From Lachnospiraceae bacterium (GTDB taxonomy: Bacteria; Bacillota; Clostridia; Lachnospirales; Lachnospiraceae): 41,543 nt of DNA. The translations under genes were made by a program, and so were the position numbers. This document shows positions 17,548-26,394 of this stretch, one piece after another (position 1 is the stretch's first letter; the number at the start of each line of letters is the position of its first letter). The notes under the pieces were generated by a model. It saw only the letters and a list, made by a program, of their open reading frames with translations. It searched no databases and was not told where the DNA came from. Location of the stretch: contig JAQXZD010000023.1 of NCBI GenBank assembly GCA_029227035.1, positions 1 through 41,543 of the forward strand, given 5' to 3'.

Positions 17548-18336
17548 ATGTCTTCATATAAAGTTGAAATCTGTGGAGTCAATACGGCGAAGCTGCCGAT
17601 TCTGAAAGATGAGGAAAAAGAAGCCTTGTTTAAACGGATTCACGAAGGAGATGCCGCCGCACGCCAGACTTATATCGAAGGAAATCTCCGCCTGGTTCTG
17701 TCTGTCATCAAACGCTTCAACAATCATAATGAAAATGTGGACGATCTGTTCCAGATTGGATGTATCGGGCTGATGAAAGCCATCGATAACTTTGATGTAA
17801 ACGTAGGGGTAAAATTTTCCACCTATGCCGTTCCCATGATCATCGGCGAAATCCGCCGTTATCTGCGGGACAACAGCAGCTACCGCATCCCGCGCTCCCT
17901 GCGGGACATTGCCTATAAAGCCATGCAGGCAAAAGAACGTCTCTCCCGGGAAAACCAGAATGAACCTACCCTCGATGAGATTTCCAGTGCCTGTGAGATT
18001 CCAAAAGAAGATATTGTCTATGCTCTGGATGCCATCCAGACCCCCTTAAGCCTGTTTGATCCGGTCTATACGGACGGCGGTGACACGCTCTATGTCATGG
18101 ATCAGATATCCGACAAAAAAAATATGGAAGAACACTGGGTGGAAGATCTGTCCTTAAGCGACGCGCTCTCCCGCCTGAACGAACGGGACGAGCGCATCAT
18201 TAAGCTGCGTTTCTTTGAAGGAAAAACACAGATTGAAGTGGCAGATGAGATTCATATCTCACAGGCACAGGTCTCCCGTCTGGAGAAAAATGCCCTCAAA
18301 AATATGTATCAATATCTGCGGACGGAAGGACTCTAA
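17548..18336 (+). CDS. sigG: RNA polymerase sporulation sigma factor SigG
   Basis: A 262-residue sigma-70 family factor that directs late gene expression in the forespore. The N-terminal YKVEICGVNTAKLPIL is the SigG hallmark (the target region of the anti-sigma factor). Region 2 NLRLVLSVIKRFNN...VDDLFQIGCIGLMKAIDNFD and region 4 HTH TQIEVADEIHISQAQVSRLEK are intact. The start is set at MSSYKVEI, with GGGAGG upstream; the ATG at 17527 has no ribosome site. In Bacillus and most Clostridia sigG follows sigE on the same strand. Here it is on the opposite strand and separated from sigE by the metallo-hydrolase gene, with which it is convergent and overlaps by 4 bp. Confidence 0.93.
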   Translation: MSSYKVEICGVNTAKLPILKDEEKEALFKRIHEGDAAARQTYIEGNLRLVLSVIKRFNNHNENVDDLFQIGCIGLMKAIDNFDVNVGVKFSTYAVPMIIGEIRRYLRDNSSYRIPRSLRDIAYKAMQAKERLSRENQNEPTLDEISSACEIPKEDIVYALDAIQTPLSLFDPVYTDGGDTLYVMDQISDKKNMEEHWVEDLSLSDALSRLNERDERIIKLRFFEGKTQIEVADEIHISQAQVSRLEKNALKNMYQYLRTEGL

Positions 18337-19934
18337 CGATCCCACTTGTCACAAAGTGCATTTATCTGGTCTGCAAACTTCGCCAGATCCTTGTTTGCCA
18401 TGCCCTGGCACTTCCGGATAACCGCAACCAGGCGCTCTCCCGCTGCAACCAGACGGTCGAATACAGAGGAAGCGGCACGCGATACTTTCGCTTTCTTCTC
18501 CACCAGAGTCCGGCTTCCCTCTGCAATCTGCTCTCCGGTAATCAGGTCATAGGCATCCCCGCTGTACGGTGCGGTTGCGTCAAATCCCACATCAGTTGTC
18601 ACATGCTTTGCGAATTCCACTGCGGTACTCTCCTCGCCGTGAACCACAAATACTTTCTTCGGCGCGGTTTCAAATGCCGATATCCATCTGGTCAGATGCT
18701 CTTTGTCCGCATGACCGCTGATACCCGGCAGGTTGACAATGTTTGCCTTTACCTCTATCTCCTCTCCGAAAAGCTTCACTTTTTTGGTTCCGTTTAAAAG
18801 TGCGTGTCCCAAAGTTCCCGGAACCTGATAACCCACAAACAGAACCGTCGAATCGGCTCTCCACAGATTGTGCTTTAAGTGATGACGGATTCTTCCGGCT
18901 TCACACATACCGGATGCGGAAATAATCACTTTCGAGTTTTGAGTAAAGTTAATCATTTTAGACTCATCGCTCGTAACCGCAACCTTGAGTCCCGGAAACT
19001 GAATCGGATTCACCCCGGACTTAATCAGTTCAAGCGCCTCATCACTGAAACACTCCGCCACATTCTTATGGAATACATTGGTGGCCTCCACAGAGAGCGG
19101 ACTGTCGATATACACTTCAAAGTTCGGATATTCCGGCAGAAGTCCTTCCGTCTTAATCCTTCGCATGTAATAAAGCATCTCCTGTGTTCTGCCGACAGAG
19201 AATGCCGGAATCACAAGATTGCCTCCTCTCGTAAAGGTTGCATTGATTACCTTTGCCAACTCTACGGCATAATCCGGCGGTGTATCGTGCTGCCGGTTTC
19301 CATAGGTGGATTCCATAATGACATAATCCGCTTCCTTAATATACTCCGGATTCTTAATCAGAGGACGGTTCCCGTTTCCGATATCTCCGGAAAAGACAAG
19401 CTTTCTCGTCTCCCCTTCCTCTGTCACCCAGATTTCAATGGAAGCCGAGCCCAGCAGATGCCCTGCATCAATAAACCGGACGGTAAGTCCTTCGCATATA
19501 TTGATCTTGGAATTATAATCACAGGCTGCAAAATGTTCCAGCACTCCCTGTGCATCTTCCAAATTATACAGCGGCGTCACTTCCGGACGTCCTGCACGAC
19601 GCGCTTTACGGTTCTTCCACTCTGCTTCAAATTCCTGAATGTGTGCAGAATCCTTGAGCATGATATTACAGAGTTCACAGGTTGCCTTTGTGGCAAAAAC
19701 CTGCCCCCGGAATCCATGATTATATAAAAGCGGAAGCAGTCCGGAATGGTCGATATGTGCATGTGTCACAAACACATAATCAATCGTTGCCGGATTCACC
19801 GGAATCTCCTGATTGACATACAGATCCGGTCCCTGCTCCATACCACAGTCCACCAGAAAATGCTTATCAGCGAACGACACATAATGACAACTGCCTGTTA
19901 CCTCACGATCCGCGCCTAAAAATTCTAGTACCAT
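18333..19934 (-). CDS. MBL-fold beta-CASP metallo-hydrolase (RNase-like)
   Basis: A 533-residue zinc-dependent hydrolase of the metallo-beta-lactamase/beta-CASP group, probably an RNA nuclease. The HxHxDH motif is THAHIDH, and GHLLGSASIEIW and FSGDIGN supply further metal ligands. The beta-CASP domain follows (STYGNRQHD, IPAFSVGRTQEML), and the C-terminal RMMBL region has ISGHADKEHL and VHGEESTAVEFA. A helical extension of about 70 residues follows. The start at MVLEFLGADREVTG has GGGGTG upstream; the longer frame to 19985 adds a segment unlike the family. It resembles the archaeal CPSF/YSH1-like branch (mRNA 3' processing factor homologues) rather than RNase J. It lies between sigE and sigG. 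Confidence 0.88.
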   Translation of the reverse strand: MVLEFLGADREVTGSCHYVSFADKHFLVDCGMEQGPDLYVNQEIPVNPATIDYVFVTHAHIDHSGLLPLLYNHGFRGQVFATKATCELCNIMLKDSAHIQEFEAEWKNRKARRAGRPEVTPLYNLEDAQGVLEHFAACDYNSKINICEGLTVRFIDAGHLLGSASIEIWVTEEGETRKLVFSGDIGNGNRPLIKNPEYIKEADYVIMESTYGNRQHDTPPDYAVELAKVINATFTRGGNLVIPAFSVGRTQEMLYYMRRIKTEGLLPEYPNFEVYIDSPLSVEATNVFHKNVAECFSDEALELIKSGVNPIQFPGLKVAVTSDESKMINFTQNSKVIISASGMCEAGRIRHHLKHNLWRADSTVLFVGYQVPGTLGHALLNGTKKVKLFGEEIEVKANIVNLPGISGHADKEHLTRWISAFETAPKKVFVVHGEESTAVEFAKHVTTDVGFDATAPYSGDAYDLITGEQIAEGSRTLVEKKAKVSRAASSVFDRLVAAGERLVAVIRKCQGMANKDLAKFADQINALCDKWDR

Positions 19935-20017
19935 ACAATCACCCCTTCTCCATGATGTCCTGTCACAATTAGTCTTTTTGCACAAAGCAAATCAACAAAA
20001 ATATTTTTTATATGTAT

Positions 20018-20023
20018 ATTATA
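20018..20023 (-). promoter_or_regulatory. Extended -10 promoter of the metallo-hydrolase gene
   Basis: TGGTATAAT (TGn plus a perfect TATAAT at 20023-20018) lies 84 bp before the start at 19934. No good -35 box is present at 17 bp, which fits an extended -10 promoter. Confidence 0.5.
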
Positions 20024-20046
20024 CCATATTTTTTCGAAAAGGACAG

Positions 20047-20784
20047 CTAATTTTTCTGTATTTCTCTTTTCAGACGGACCATAATCTTTTTTTCCAGTCG
20101 CGATATGTAAGACTGGGAGATTCCCATCCGGTCCGCCACTTCCTTCTGTGTCATTTCTTCCCCATCCTTTGTCCCGATTCCGTAACGCAGACAGATAATT
20201 TCTTTTTCTCTGGGCTGCAGTTTCTCTACCGCTTCCTTGAGCAGATGGATTTCTGCCTCCGTCTCCATATCCCGGTAGATGATATCCTCATCCGTCCCAA
20301 GAATGTCCGACAGCAAAAGCTCATTTCCGTCCCAGTCCACATTCAGTGGCTCATCAATGGACACTTCCAGCTTAACCTTATTATTTCGCCGCAGATACAT
20401 AAGGATTTCATTTTCGATACAGCGCGACGCATAGGTTGCCAGCTTAATCTTCTTTTCCGGATTAAAGGTATTGATTCCCTTAATCAGTCCGATGGTTCCG
20501 ATGGAAATCAAATCCTCCACACAAATTCCCGTGTTCTCAAACTTTTTTGCCAGATACACCACAAGCCGCAGATTATGTTCAATCAGCATCTGCTTCGCCT
20601 CCTCCTGCGAAAAGGTCGCCTGTTCCGTGCTGACAGAGGATAATGCCGTCAGACAGTTCTGCTCCTGCTCCCATTCCAACGGCGGCGGAAGGACATCTGT
20701 TCCTCCAATGTAAAAAACTTCTTCATCCATCATAAGTACTCTGATTTTCTTTATCATAATGTCAATAAAATGAATCATGCCCAT
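20047..20784 (-). CDS. sigE: RNA polymerase sporulation sigma factor SigE (pro-sigma-E)
   Basis: A 245-residue mother-cell sigma factor made as an inactive precursor. The pro-sequence is an amphipathic, basic segment ([21 protein letters not shown]) that is removed by SpoIIGA; the mature part begins around [12 protein letters not shown]. Region 2 [16 protein letters not shown]...[42 protein letters not shown] and region 4 [18 protein letters not shown] are almost identical to known SigE. The pro-region is about three residues shorter than in B. subtilis. It is encoded 53 bp after spoIIGA and shares its Spo0A-type promoter. GGAAAAG precedes the start; the ATG at 20778 is an alternative. Confidence 0.95.
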   Translation of the reverse strand: MGMIHFIDIMIKKIRVLMMDEEVFYIGGTDVLPPPLEWEQEQNCLTALSSVSTEQATFSQEEAKQMLIEHNLRLVVYLAKKFENTGICVEDLISIGTIGLIKGINTFNPEKKIKLATYASRCIENEILMYLRRNNKVKLEVSIDEPLNVDWDGNELLLSDILGTDEDIIYRDMETEAEIHLLKEAVEKLQPREKEIICLRYGIGTKDGEEMTQKEVADRMGISQSYISRLEKKIMVRLKREIQKN

Positions 20785-20837
20785 TTTCTTTTCCTTCTCT
20801 TCCTTTCTTTCCTTATTCCGGCAGTCTATCCCGTGCC

Positions 20838-21617
20838 CTACGGGAGATGAACGGCAGAATTGAGAATCACCTGATAGGGTTTATTGTGAAGAAGCCCCTC
20901 CTGCGCCATCCCCACCCACTGTGCTCCGTAGACATTCTTTCCCTTTTTCCCTTCGATGCACATGGATTCCAATCTGTATACCGCAATTATCCCTCCGTCC
21001 GTTCCAAGCGTCTGATAGGGAATCTCACAGACCGGCTCCCCGGCAAGAAGCTGTCCCAGCAGCTTCGGCGAAGCAATATGTACCGGCTCTCCGCTGTCCG
21101 GCATCCTGAGAAGGTTTCCCGAATCATACAAGCCCATACAGGAAGCACTTTTGCCGCAATTTACAAATGTTACCCTCATCCGGCAGTTCTGTTGATGAAC
21201 CGAGACCGCCAGCATGGACACCGTAATCTTCGCAACAGGAAACGCCAAAGCTGCCCCGTACAGATACAGGCTTTTTATTCCGAACAGATTTGACAGCGCA
21301 CTGATTATTCCGTCAAGCAATACAGCGGATAAGAGGCTTAGTCCGATTCGAAATATAAAATTGCGCCATCCGTCCCATCCGAAGGCCAGATACAGCATAA
21401 AGGGGATGACAAACACTGCCATGACAACAGCAGAGTATACATACCCAATGCCGAGCAGCAGAAGGATATAAAAAACACTTCCTGTCAACGCAGAAAGCGC
21501 CATCCGTAAACATCTCCTTTTTACCGGACTTTTGCAAAATATATTGGTCAGGGATAAAATGATGAGATTCATCAGAAAATTCTGTACAAAGAATACATCC
21601 ATGTAGAATACATAAAT
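20838..21617 (-). CDS. spoIIGA: Sigma-E processing peptidase SpoIIGA
   Basis: The membrane-embedded aspartic protease that activates pro-sigma-E after asymmetric septation. About five N-terminal membrane helices are followed by a soluble domain with the catalytic motif GLYDSGN and the later [19 protein letters not shown] strand region typical of the family. The start is unusual. AGGAGG (21631-21626) is followed by GTG that shares its last base, and the first in-frame ATG (21602) is 23 bases away. The only in-frame codon at normal spacing (8 bases) that could initiate is ATT at 21617. It would give a protein starting two residues from where B. subtilis SpoIIGA starts relative to the conserved DV. 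Length is 259 residues with that start. Confidence 0.9.
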   Translation of the reverse strand: MYVFYMDVFFVQNFLMNLIILSLTNIFCKSPVKRRCLRMALSALTGSVFYILLLLGIGYVYSAVVMAVFVIPFMLYLAFGWDGWRNFIFRIGLSLLSAVLLDGIISALSNLFGIKSLYLYGAALAFPVAKITVSMLAVSVHQQNCRMRVTFVNCGKSASCMGLYDSGNLLRMPDSGEPVHIASPKLLGQLLAGEPVCEIPYQTLGTDGGIIAVYRLESMCIEGKKGKNVYGAQWVGMAQEGLLHNKPYQVILNSAVHLP

Positions 21618-21643
21618 AAAAATCACCTCCTGCTTCTGCCTTA

Positions 21644-21676
21644 ATTATAGGAAATTGCGTTCCTATTTTTTGGCAA
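21644..21676 (-). promoter_or_regulatory. spoIIG-type promoter with long spacer
   Basis: -10 TATAAT (21649-21644) and -35 TTGCCA (21676-21671) are 21 bp apart. The Spo0A-activated spoIIG promoter of B. subtilis has a similarly long spacer (22 bp). A 7-bp inverted repeat (ATAGGAA / TTCCTAT, 21647-21666) lies in the spacer. Confidence 0.6.
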
Positions 21677-21702
21677 AAACGGGAGGTTGTAATTCAAATA
21701 TT

Positions 21703-21719
21703 ATCGACTTATTTCGACA
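21703..21719 (-). promoter_or_regulatory. Tandem Spo0A boxes upstream of spoIIGA
   Basis: A perfect 0A box TGTCGAA (21719-21713) is followed 10 bp later by AGTCGAT (21709-21703, 5 of 7). The tandem lies about 27-43 bp upstream of the -35 element and only 4 bp after the ftsZ coding end, as expected for a Spo0A-dependent spoIIGA-sigE operon. Confidence 0.65.
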
Positions 21720-21723
21720 TACC

Positions 21724-22950
21724 TTATCTTTTGGAATTTTTCAGGAAATCCGGAATATTAATTTCTACCGGCTTTATCGTACTCTCCGGCTGCTTCGGCT
21801 TCTGAATACCGGAATATGTAGATGCCGATGGAGTCGGGGTTGGAGTTGTCGGTCTGGTGGTACCTGCTCCGGTAAAGCTGTTACCTGCCGTTGTAGCATG
21901 GTTAACGATTCCGGATACGGAAGAAGCAGTCCTTGTTGCCGTCTGATTCGGATATACCATACGGTTACCGATACCGGAAGTCTTTGTCTGCTTTGCCTGT
22001 ACATTCTCAAGACCGGTTGCAATCACAGTGATAATCGCTTCATCCGTCATTGTCTCATCATACTTTGCACCAAAGATAATATTGGCATCCTCTCCGGCAA
22101 GATCCTGTACATAAGATGCTGCGTCATTGGCATCCATCAGGGAGATATCTCCCGAAATATTGATAATGACATGGGTTGCGCCATTGATGGTGGTCTCCAG
22201 AAGCGGAGATGCAACTGCAAGCTTAACTGCCTCAATCGCTTTCTCATCGCCCTTTGCACTACCGATACCGATATGTGCCATACCCTTGTCCTTCATAACT
22301 GTCTGAACATCCGCAAAATCCAGATTAATCAGAGCCGGCAGATTAATCAGGTCTGTAATTCCCTGTACCGCCTGCTGTAATACCTCGTCCGCCTTCTTCA
22401 GTGCATCCGGCATGGATGTGCGTCTGTCTACAATCTCAAGAAGCTTGTCATTCGGAATCACAATCAGTGTATCCACATTTTCCTTCAGTCTCTCGATTCC
22501 TGATACCGCATTAATCATACGCTTCTTTGCTTCAAATTTAAACGGCTTTGTAACGACACCTACCGTTAAAATGCCCTGTTCTTTCGCAATCTTTGCTACG
22601 ACCGGCGCTGCACCTGTTCCTGTTCCGCCGCCCATACCACAGGTAACGAATACCATATCCGCTCCCTTTACTGCCGCGGACAGTTCCTCTGTGTTCTCCT
22701 CCGCAGCCTTCTCTCCAATCTCCGGCTGTGCTCCGGCTCCAAGTCCTTTTGTCAGTTTCTCGCCGATCTGTATCAATGTGGGAGCTTTGCAAAGCTGTAA
22801 TGCCTGCTTATCCGTATTTACTCCGATAAATTCCACTCCACCTATATTTTCATCAATCATGCGGTTCACAGCATTATTACCAGCGCCGCCAACACCGATT
22901 ACGATAATTTTGGCACTCGTATCTGTCTCTGTTGTTCGTATCTCCAGCAT
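21724..22950 (-). CDS. ftsZ: Cell division protein FtsZ
   Basis: The tubulin-like GTPase that forms the cytokinetic ring, 408 residues. The nucleotide-binding signature [10 protein letters not shown] is at 107-116, preceded by [13 protein letters not shown] near the N-terminus; the T7 loop [11 protein letters not shown] is intact. After the globular core there is a Thr/Pro/Ser-rich linker and the conserved C-terminal peptide [13 protein letters not shown], which binds FtsA/SepF-type anchors. GAGGAGG precedes the start. It has its own promoter within the dcw cluster. spoIIGA follows 97 bp or more downstream with Spo0A control. Confidence 0.97.
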   Translation of the reverse strand: MLEIRTTETDTSAKIIVIGVGGAGNNAVNRMIDENIGGVEFIGVNTDKQALQLCKAPTLIQIGEKLTKGLGAGAQPEIGEKAAEENTEELSAAVKGADMVFVTCGMGGGTGTGAAPVVAKIAKEQGILTVGVVTKPFKFEAKKRMINAVSGIERLKENVDTLIVIPNDKLLEIVDRRTSMPDALKKADEVLQQAVQGITDLINLPALINLDFADVQTVMKDKGMAHIGIGSAKGDEKAIEAVKLAVASPLLETTINGATHVIINISGDISLMDANDAASYVQDLAGEDANIIFGAKYDETMTDEAIITVIATGLENVQAKQTKTSGIGNRMVYPNQTATRTASSVSGIVNHATTAGNSFTGAGTTRPTTPTPTPSASTYSGIQKPKQPESTIKPVEINIPDFLKNSKR

Positions 22951-23028
22951 GGTGTTTCCTCCTCTTTTCCAAAAGCCCTATGCCACTGTGAAACCCAAAA
23001 TAACGTTCCATATGTGCTCATATACTCT

Positions 23029-23057
23029 ATAATATATTTTTTCCATTAAATAATCAA
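23029..23057 (-). promoter_or_regulatory. Sigma-A promoter of ftsZ
   Basis: -35 TTGATT (23057-23052), 17-bp spacer, -10 TATTAT (23034-23029), in the gap between divIB and ftsZ. The hexamers and spacing are the same as in the mraZ promoter. Confidence 0.6.
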
Positions 23058-23064
23058 CAGGAAA

Positions 23065-23850
23065 TTATGATTTTTTCTTATCTTTTTTTGTTTTCTGGTC
23101 CTTATTCTCTATTTGGTCAAACACAATATTTGTTGTTTCTTCGGTCCAGTTTTCTAAATGTAGTGTTCCCTTCTTCCCTTCCAGCTTCGGCTTGATCTTT
23201 GCCAGCCGCTCCACCTTCTGTGTCAGAAGTTCCATGGATCCCATGTCCACTTTGATGTCACCGTAGATCAGTTCCGGCTCGTTTTCCACTCCGTAGAGAA
23301 TGGAATCCGGAATCAGGGAATTTCGTTTCAGCGCCTGCGTCAGCGTAAGAATTTTTCTGAGCTTTCCTCCGCCGATCGGCAGTTTTTCGTATAAAACCAC
23401 CTTGTCACAGTCAATTCCCATAATCTGTGGGATATCCGCAATCACCTCGGAGGATGTCTCCACGACAATTCCATCCTTATCAAAATAGGCATTGGCATTC
23501 ATCGCCGGTATGTACAGGTAGCCCATCATACCTTTTTCGTATACTTTAATGTGAAGTGTCTGCGGATTTTTCAGGGATATCTCCATCGTATCCACAAACG
23601 GTACCGCATCCGTGCTTACAAACTTGTACTTGAGGAACACATACAGCGAATTCCACGAATACTCGTCGTTTAACACGGCTTTTTCAATCACTTTCTCATC
23701 GTAAAGTTTGTTTCCCTCCACTTCCACCTTCTTAATCTTAAAGACATTCATAACCACAAGGGCTGCAATCGCCAGAAGGATTAGGACAAACAGAAGTGTC
23801 ATCAGGATATTTTTCCGTTTCCTTGCTTTTCTTCGTTCTTCTTTAATCAT
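23065..23850 (-). CDS. divIB: Cell division protein DivIB/FtsQ
   Basis: A bitopic divisome protein of 261 residues. A basic cytoplasmic start (KEERRKARKRKN) leads to one membrane helix (about 14-36), then a POTRA domain (IKKVEVEGNKLYDEKVIEKAV) and the beta domain of FtsQ/DivIB, and a charged Lys-rich tail ending QKTKKDKKKS. It forms a complex with FtsL and DivIC outside the membrane and stabilises them. Its start overlaps the ftsW stop by 8 bp, indicating coupling. Confidence 0.9.
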   Translation of the reverse strand: MIKEERRKARKRKNILMTLLFVLILLAIAALVVMNVFKIKKVEVEGNKLYDEKVIEKAVLNDEYSWNSLYVFLKYKFVSTDAVPFVDTMEISLKNPQTLHIKVYEKGMMGYLYIPAMNANAYFDKDGIVVETSSEVIADIPQIMGIDCDKVVLYEKLPIGGGKLRKILTLTQALKRNSLIPDSILYGVENEPELIYGDIKVDMGSMELLTQKVERLAKIKPKLEGKKGTLHLENWTEETTNIVFDQIENKDQKTKKDKKKS

Positions 23851-24985
23851 TTCTTACCTGTTCAATCTCCTCAAGTCGTATTCCCTTCGATACACTAAGA
23901 AGCAGCCCGATCTCCGCGAGAAGAAACACAAGTGACGTACCTCCGTAACTAATAAAAGGAAGGGTAACTCCGGTATTCGGAATGGTATTGGTGACAACCG
24001 CGATATTTAAGATAACCTGAATCGCGATATGTGACATGATACCGGTCACAAGAAGCGCCCCGTACATATCCTTTGCGTTGTTTGCAATCACCATCATTCT
24101 CCAGAGCAGAAGCACATACAGCAAAATCACGCAGACTGCGCCAAAAAGCCCCAGCTCCTCACAGATAATGGAAAAAATCATATCATTCTGTACCTCCGGC
24201 ACATTTCCCATCTTCTGCAGACTCTGTCCCAGTCCTTTTCCAAACAGCTTGCCGGAACCGATTGCATAGAGCGCCTGAAGAGTCTGAAAGCCTGCGTCTC
24301 CCGCCGTCTCCGGATGCAGCCATGCCCCCACTCGTGTGCTTCGGTATCCTGCAAATACAATACCCACAACCACAAGTGCCACTCCGCACAAAGCGATTAT
24401 GAAAAACTGTGCATACTTCGGGCTTGCCACAAAAAGCATGCAGACTGCGATTCCGAAAATGATGACCGCCGTACTGAGGTTATTGATTGCCACCACGCCA
24501 ACCAGCGGAATGATCATAATCAGTACCTTTAGCACCCCGGAAAGCCGCCCCATCTGTTTCGGTATCTTTTCAATCAGCATTGCCAGGAAAAGAATGACCG
24601 CAATCTTGGCAAACTCTGACGGCTGAAAACTGAAAGGTCCAAGATTCAGCCAGCGCGCCTGTCCGTGGGAGCTTCTGACCAGTCCCGGTATCGGCAGCAT
24701 GACAATCAGACACAAAAATGCCGACAGGATATAAGCCAGTGTCCCGAATTTCTTCCATACCCGGTAATCAATTTTTGCCAGAATGATCATCGGCACCAGT
24801 CCTACCAGAATATTACGAATCTGCAGTTTCAGATAATGTGCGCTGTCCCCGTACTTATTGGCGGAGGTATATGAACTGGAACTGTACAGCATAACCAGTC
24901 CGAAGCACATCAGAAAGATAATGATAAACAACAGATTGTAATCAAAATATGTGGTTTTCTTCTCTCTGCTTTTCTGTCCTGACAC
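23843..24985 (-). CDS. ftsW: SEDS peptidoglycan polymerase FtsW
   Basis: A 380-residue polytopic SEDS glycosyltransferase that polymerises lipid II during division, paired with a class B PBP. About ten helices are visible, with family motifs LPIPGLVRSSHGQARWLNLGPFSFQPSEFAK and VTLPFISYGGTSL. It starts with GTG. Its ribosome site AGAGGAG is formed by the last codons of murD, whose stop is 5 bp away. SpoVE is a close alternative name; with no second copy in view the division role is preferred because of the cluster. Confidence 0.93.
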   Translation of the reverse strand: MSGQKSREKKTTYFDYNLLFIIIFLMCFGLVMLYSSSSYTSANKYGDSAHYLKLQIRNILVGLVPMIILAKIDYRVWKKFGTLAYILSAFLCLIVMLPIPGLVRSSHGQARWLNLGPFSFQPSEFAKIAVILFLAMLIEKIPKQMGRLSGVLKVLIMIIPLVGVVAINNLSTAVIIFGIAVCMLFVASPKYAQFFIIALCGVALVVVGIVFAGYRSTRVGAWLHPETAGDAGFQTLQALYAIGSGKLFGKGLGQSLQKMGNVPEVQNDMIFSIICEELGLFGAVCVILLYVLLLWRMMVIANNAKDMYGALLVTGIMSHIAIQVILNIAVVTNTIPNTGVTLPFISYGGTSLVFLLAEIGLLLSVSKGIRLEEIEQVRND

Positions 24986-24990
24986 GAAAT

Positions 24991-26352
24991 CTACTCCTCT
25001 AATCCTCGAACGATTTCCTTAAAGATTCTGCCGCGCTCCTCATAATTGGAGAACATTCCCCAGCTTGCACAGGCAGGCGAAAGCAGTACTGCATCTCCAG
25101 ATGCCGCATGACTGTAACAATATCTGATTGCTTCCTCCAGTGTCTCACATTTTACGGTAGCCGTAAATCCGTGACGATGTGCACAGGCTTCGATTTTTCC
25201 GGCTGTCTGTCCGATTAACACCAGCTCCTTCACCTTTCCGTCAAAGGCATCAATCCATTCGTCATACGCCGACTGCTTATCATACCCTCCGCCGATCAGA
25301 TAGGTCGGGCGGTTCATGGCGCGGATTCCCTGAATCGCTGCATCCGGATTCGTTCCCTTGGAATCATTGTAAAAAGCTATGCCTCTCTTCTCTGTCACAT
25401 ACTCAATCCTGTGTTCCACCGCCTGAAAGCGCTTTAACACTTCGACAATCTTCTCCATCGGCACCCCGAAGCTGATGCACATAGCGCATGCCGCCATGAC
25501 ATTTTCATAATTGTGACGCCCCAGAAGCTGCAGTTCGTTGACATTGATCACAGGAACCGTCTCCTGAGCCTTTGCATACATAATCTCTTCGCCGTCCAGA
25601 TAAAAGCCTTCGGAAAGCTTGCGGGCACTGCTGAAATAGACAGGCTTCACCTTCGCCTGCTCCCCAAAAGCGCGGAGCACCTCATCCTCATAATTCAGCA
25701 CACACACCTGATTTTTCGTCTGATTTTCCGTAATCCGTTCCTTCATCTGAATATAGCATTCCATGGTGTGATGACGATTCAAATGATCCGGCGTAATATT
25801 TAAGATTGCCGAAACCTCCGGGTGAAACTCATGGATGGTTTCCAATTGAAAACTGCTGATTTCCGCAACCGTTACCGTATCCTCCGTCATGGTTGCCGCT
25901 TCCGACGTATACGGAATTCCGATATTTCCCACAACGCGTACATCCTGATAATAATTTTTCAGGATTTCTCCCACCAGTGCCGTGGTGGTTGTCTTGCCAT
26001 TGGTTCCGGTAATTGCAATCAGCCGCCCTTTTCCAAAATAATATGCAAGCTCAATCTCTCCCCAGATGGCAACATTCTGTGCGCGCAGCTTCTCCACCAT
26101 CGGACTGTCTACCGGCACTCCGGGACTTAATACCGCCACGGAAAATCCATGCATTTCTTCCTCGCTCAGTTCACCCAGAATCATCTGTACATTCTTAAGA
26201 CGCGGTTCTTCCTCGTACAGTTTCTCCGGATTCAGGTCTCTGTTTCCATCAAACAGCACAATCTCCACATTTTTATCCAGTAGAAGCTTTGCTGCGGCAA
26301 TTCCGCTTTTTCCGGTTCCCACCACCAGAACTTTTTCTTCCTCTATCTTCAT
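24991..26352 (-). CDS. murD: UDP-N-acetylmuramoylalanine--D-glutamate ligase
   Basis: The cytosolic Mur ligase that adds D-glutamate to UDP-MurNAc-L-Ala, 453 residues (normal length). The N-terminal nucleotide-binding start VLVVGTGKSGIAAAKLL, the ATP-binding loop GTNGKTTTTALVG, the ITPDHLNRHHTME motif and the C-terminal FYNDSKGTNPDAAIQGI and LLSPACASWGMFSNYEERG are all intact. GGAGG precedes the start. It ends with TAG immediately before ftsW. In most Firmicutes mraY comes just before it; here a PBP gene ends 42 bp upstream instead. Confidence 0.96.
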   Translation of the reverse strand: MKIEEEKVLVVGTGKSGIAAAKLLLDKNVEIVLFDGNRDLNPEKLYEEEPRLKNVQMILGELSEEEMHGFSVAVLSPGVPVDSPMVEKLRAQNVAIWGEIELAYYFGKGRLIAITGTNGKTTTTALVGEILKNYYQDVRVVGNIGIPYTSEAATMTEDTVTVAEISSFQLETIHEFHPEVSAILNITPDHLNRHHTMECYIQMKERITENQTKNQVCVLNYEDEVLRAFGEQAKVKPVYFSSARKLSEGFYLDGEEIMYAKAQETVPVINVNELQLLGRHNYENVMAACAMCISFGVPMEKIVEVLKRFQAVEHRIEYVTEKRGIAFYNDSKGTNPDAAIQGIRAMNRPTYLIGGGYDKQSAYDEWIDAFDGKVKELVLIGQTAGKIEACAHRHGFTATVKCETLEEAIRYCYSHAASGDAVLLSPACASWGMFSNYEERGRIFKEIVRGLEE

Positions 26353-26394
26353 GATATCCTCCAGTTGGTTTTAATTATTTTTAGTATATGCCAT

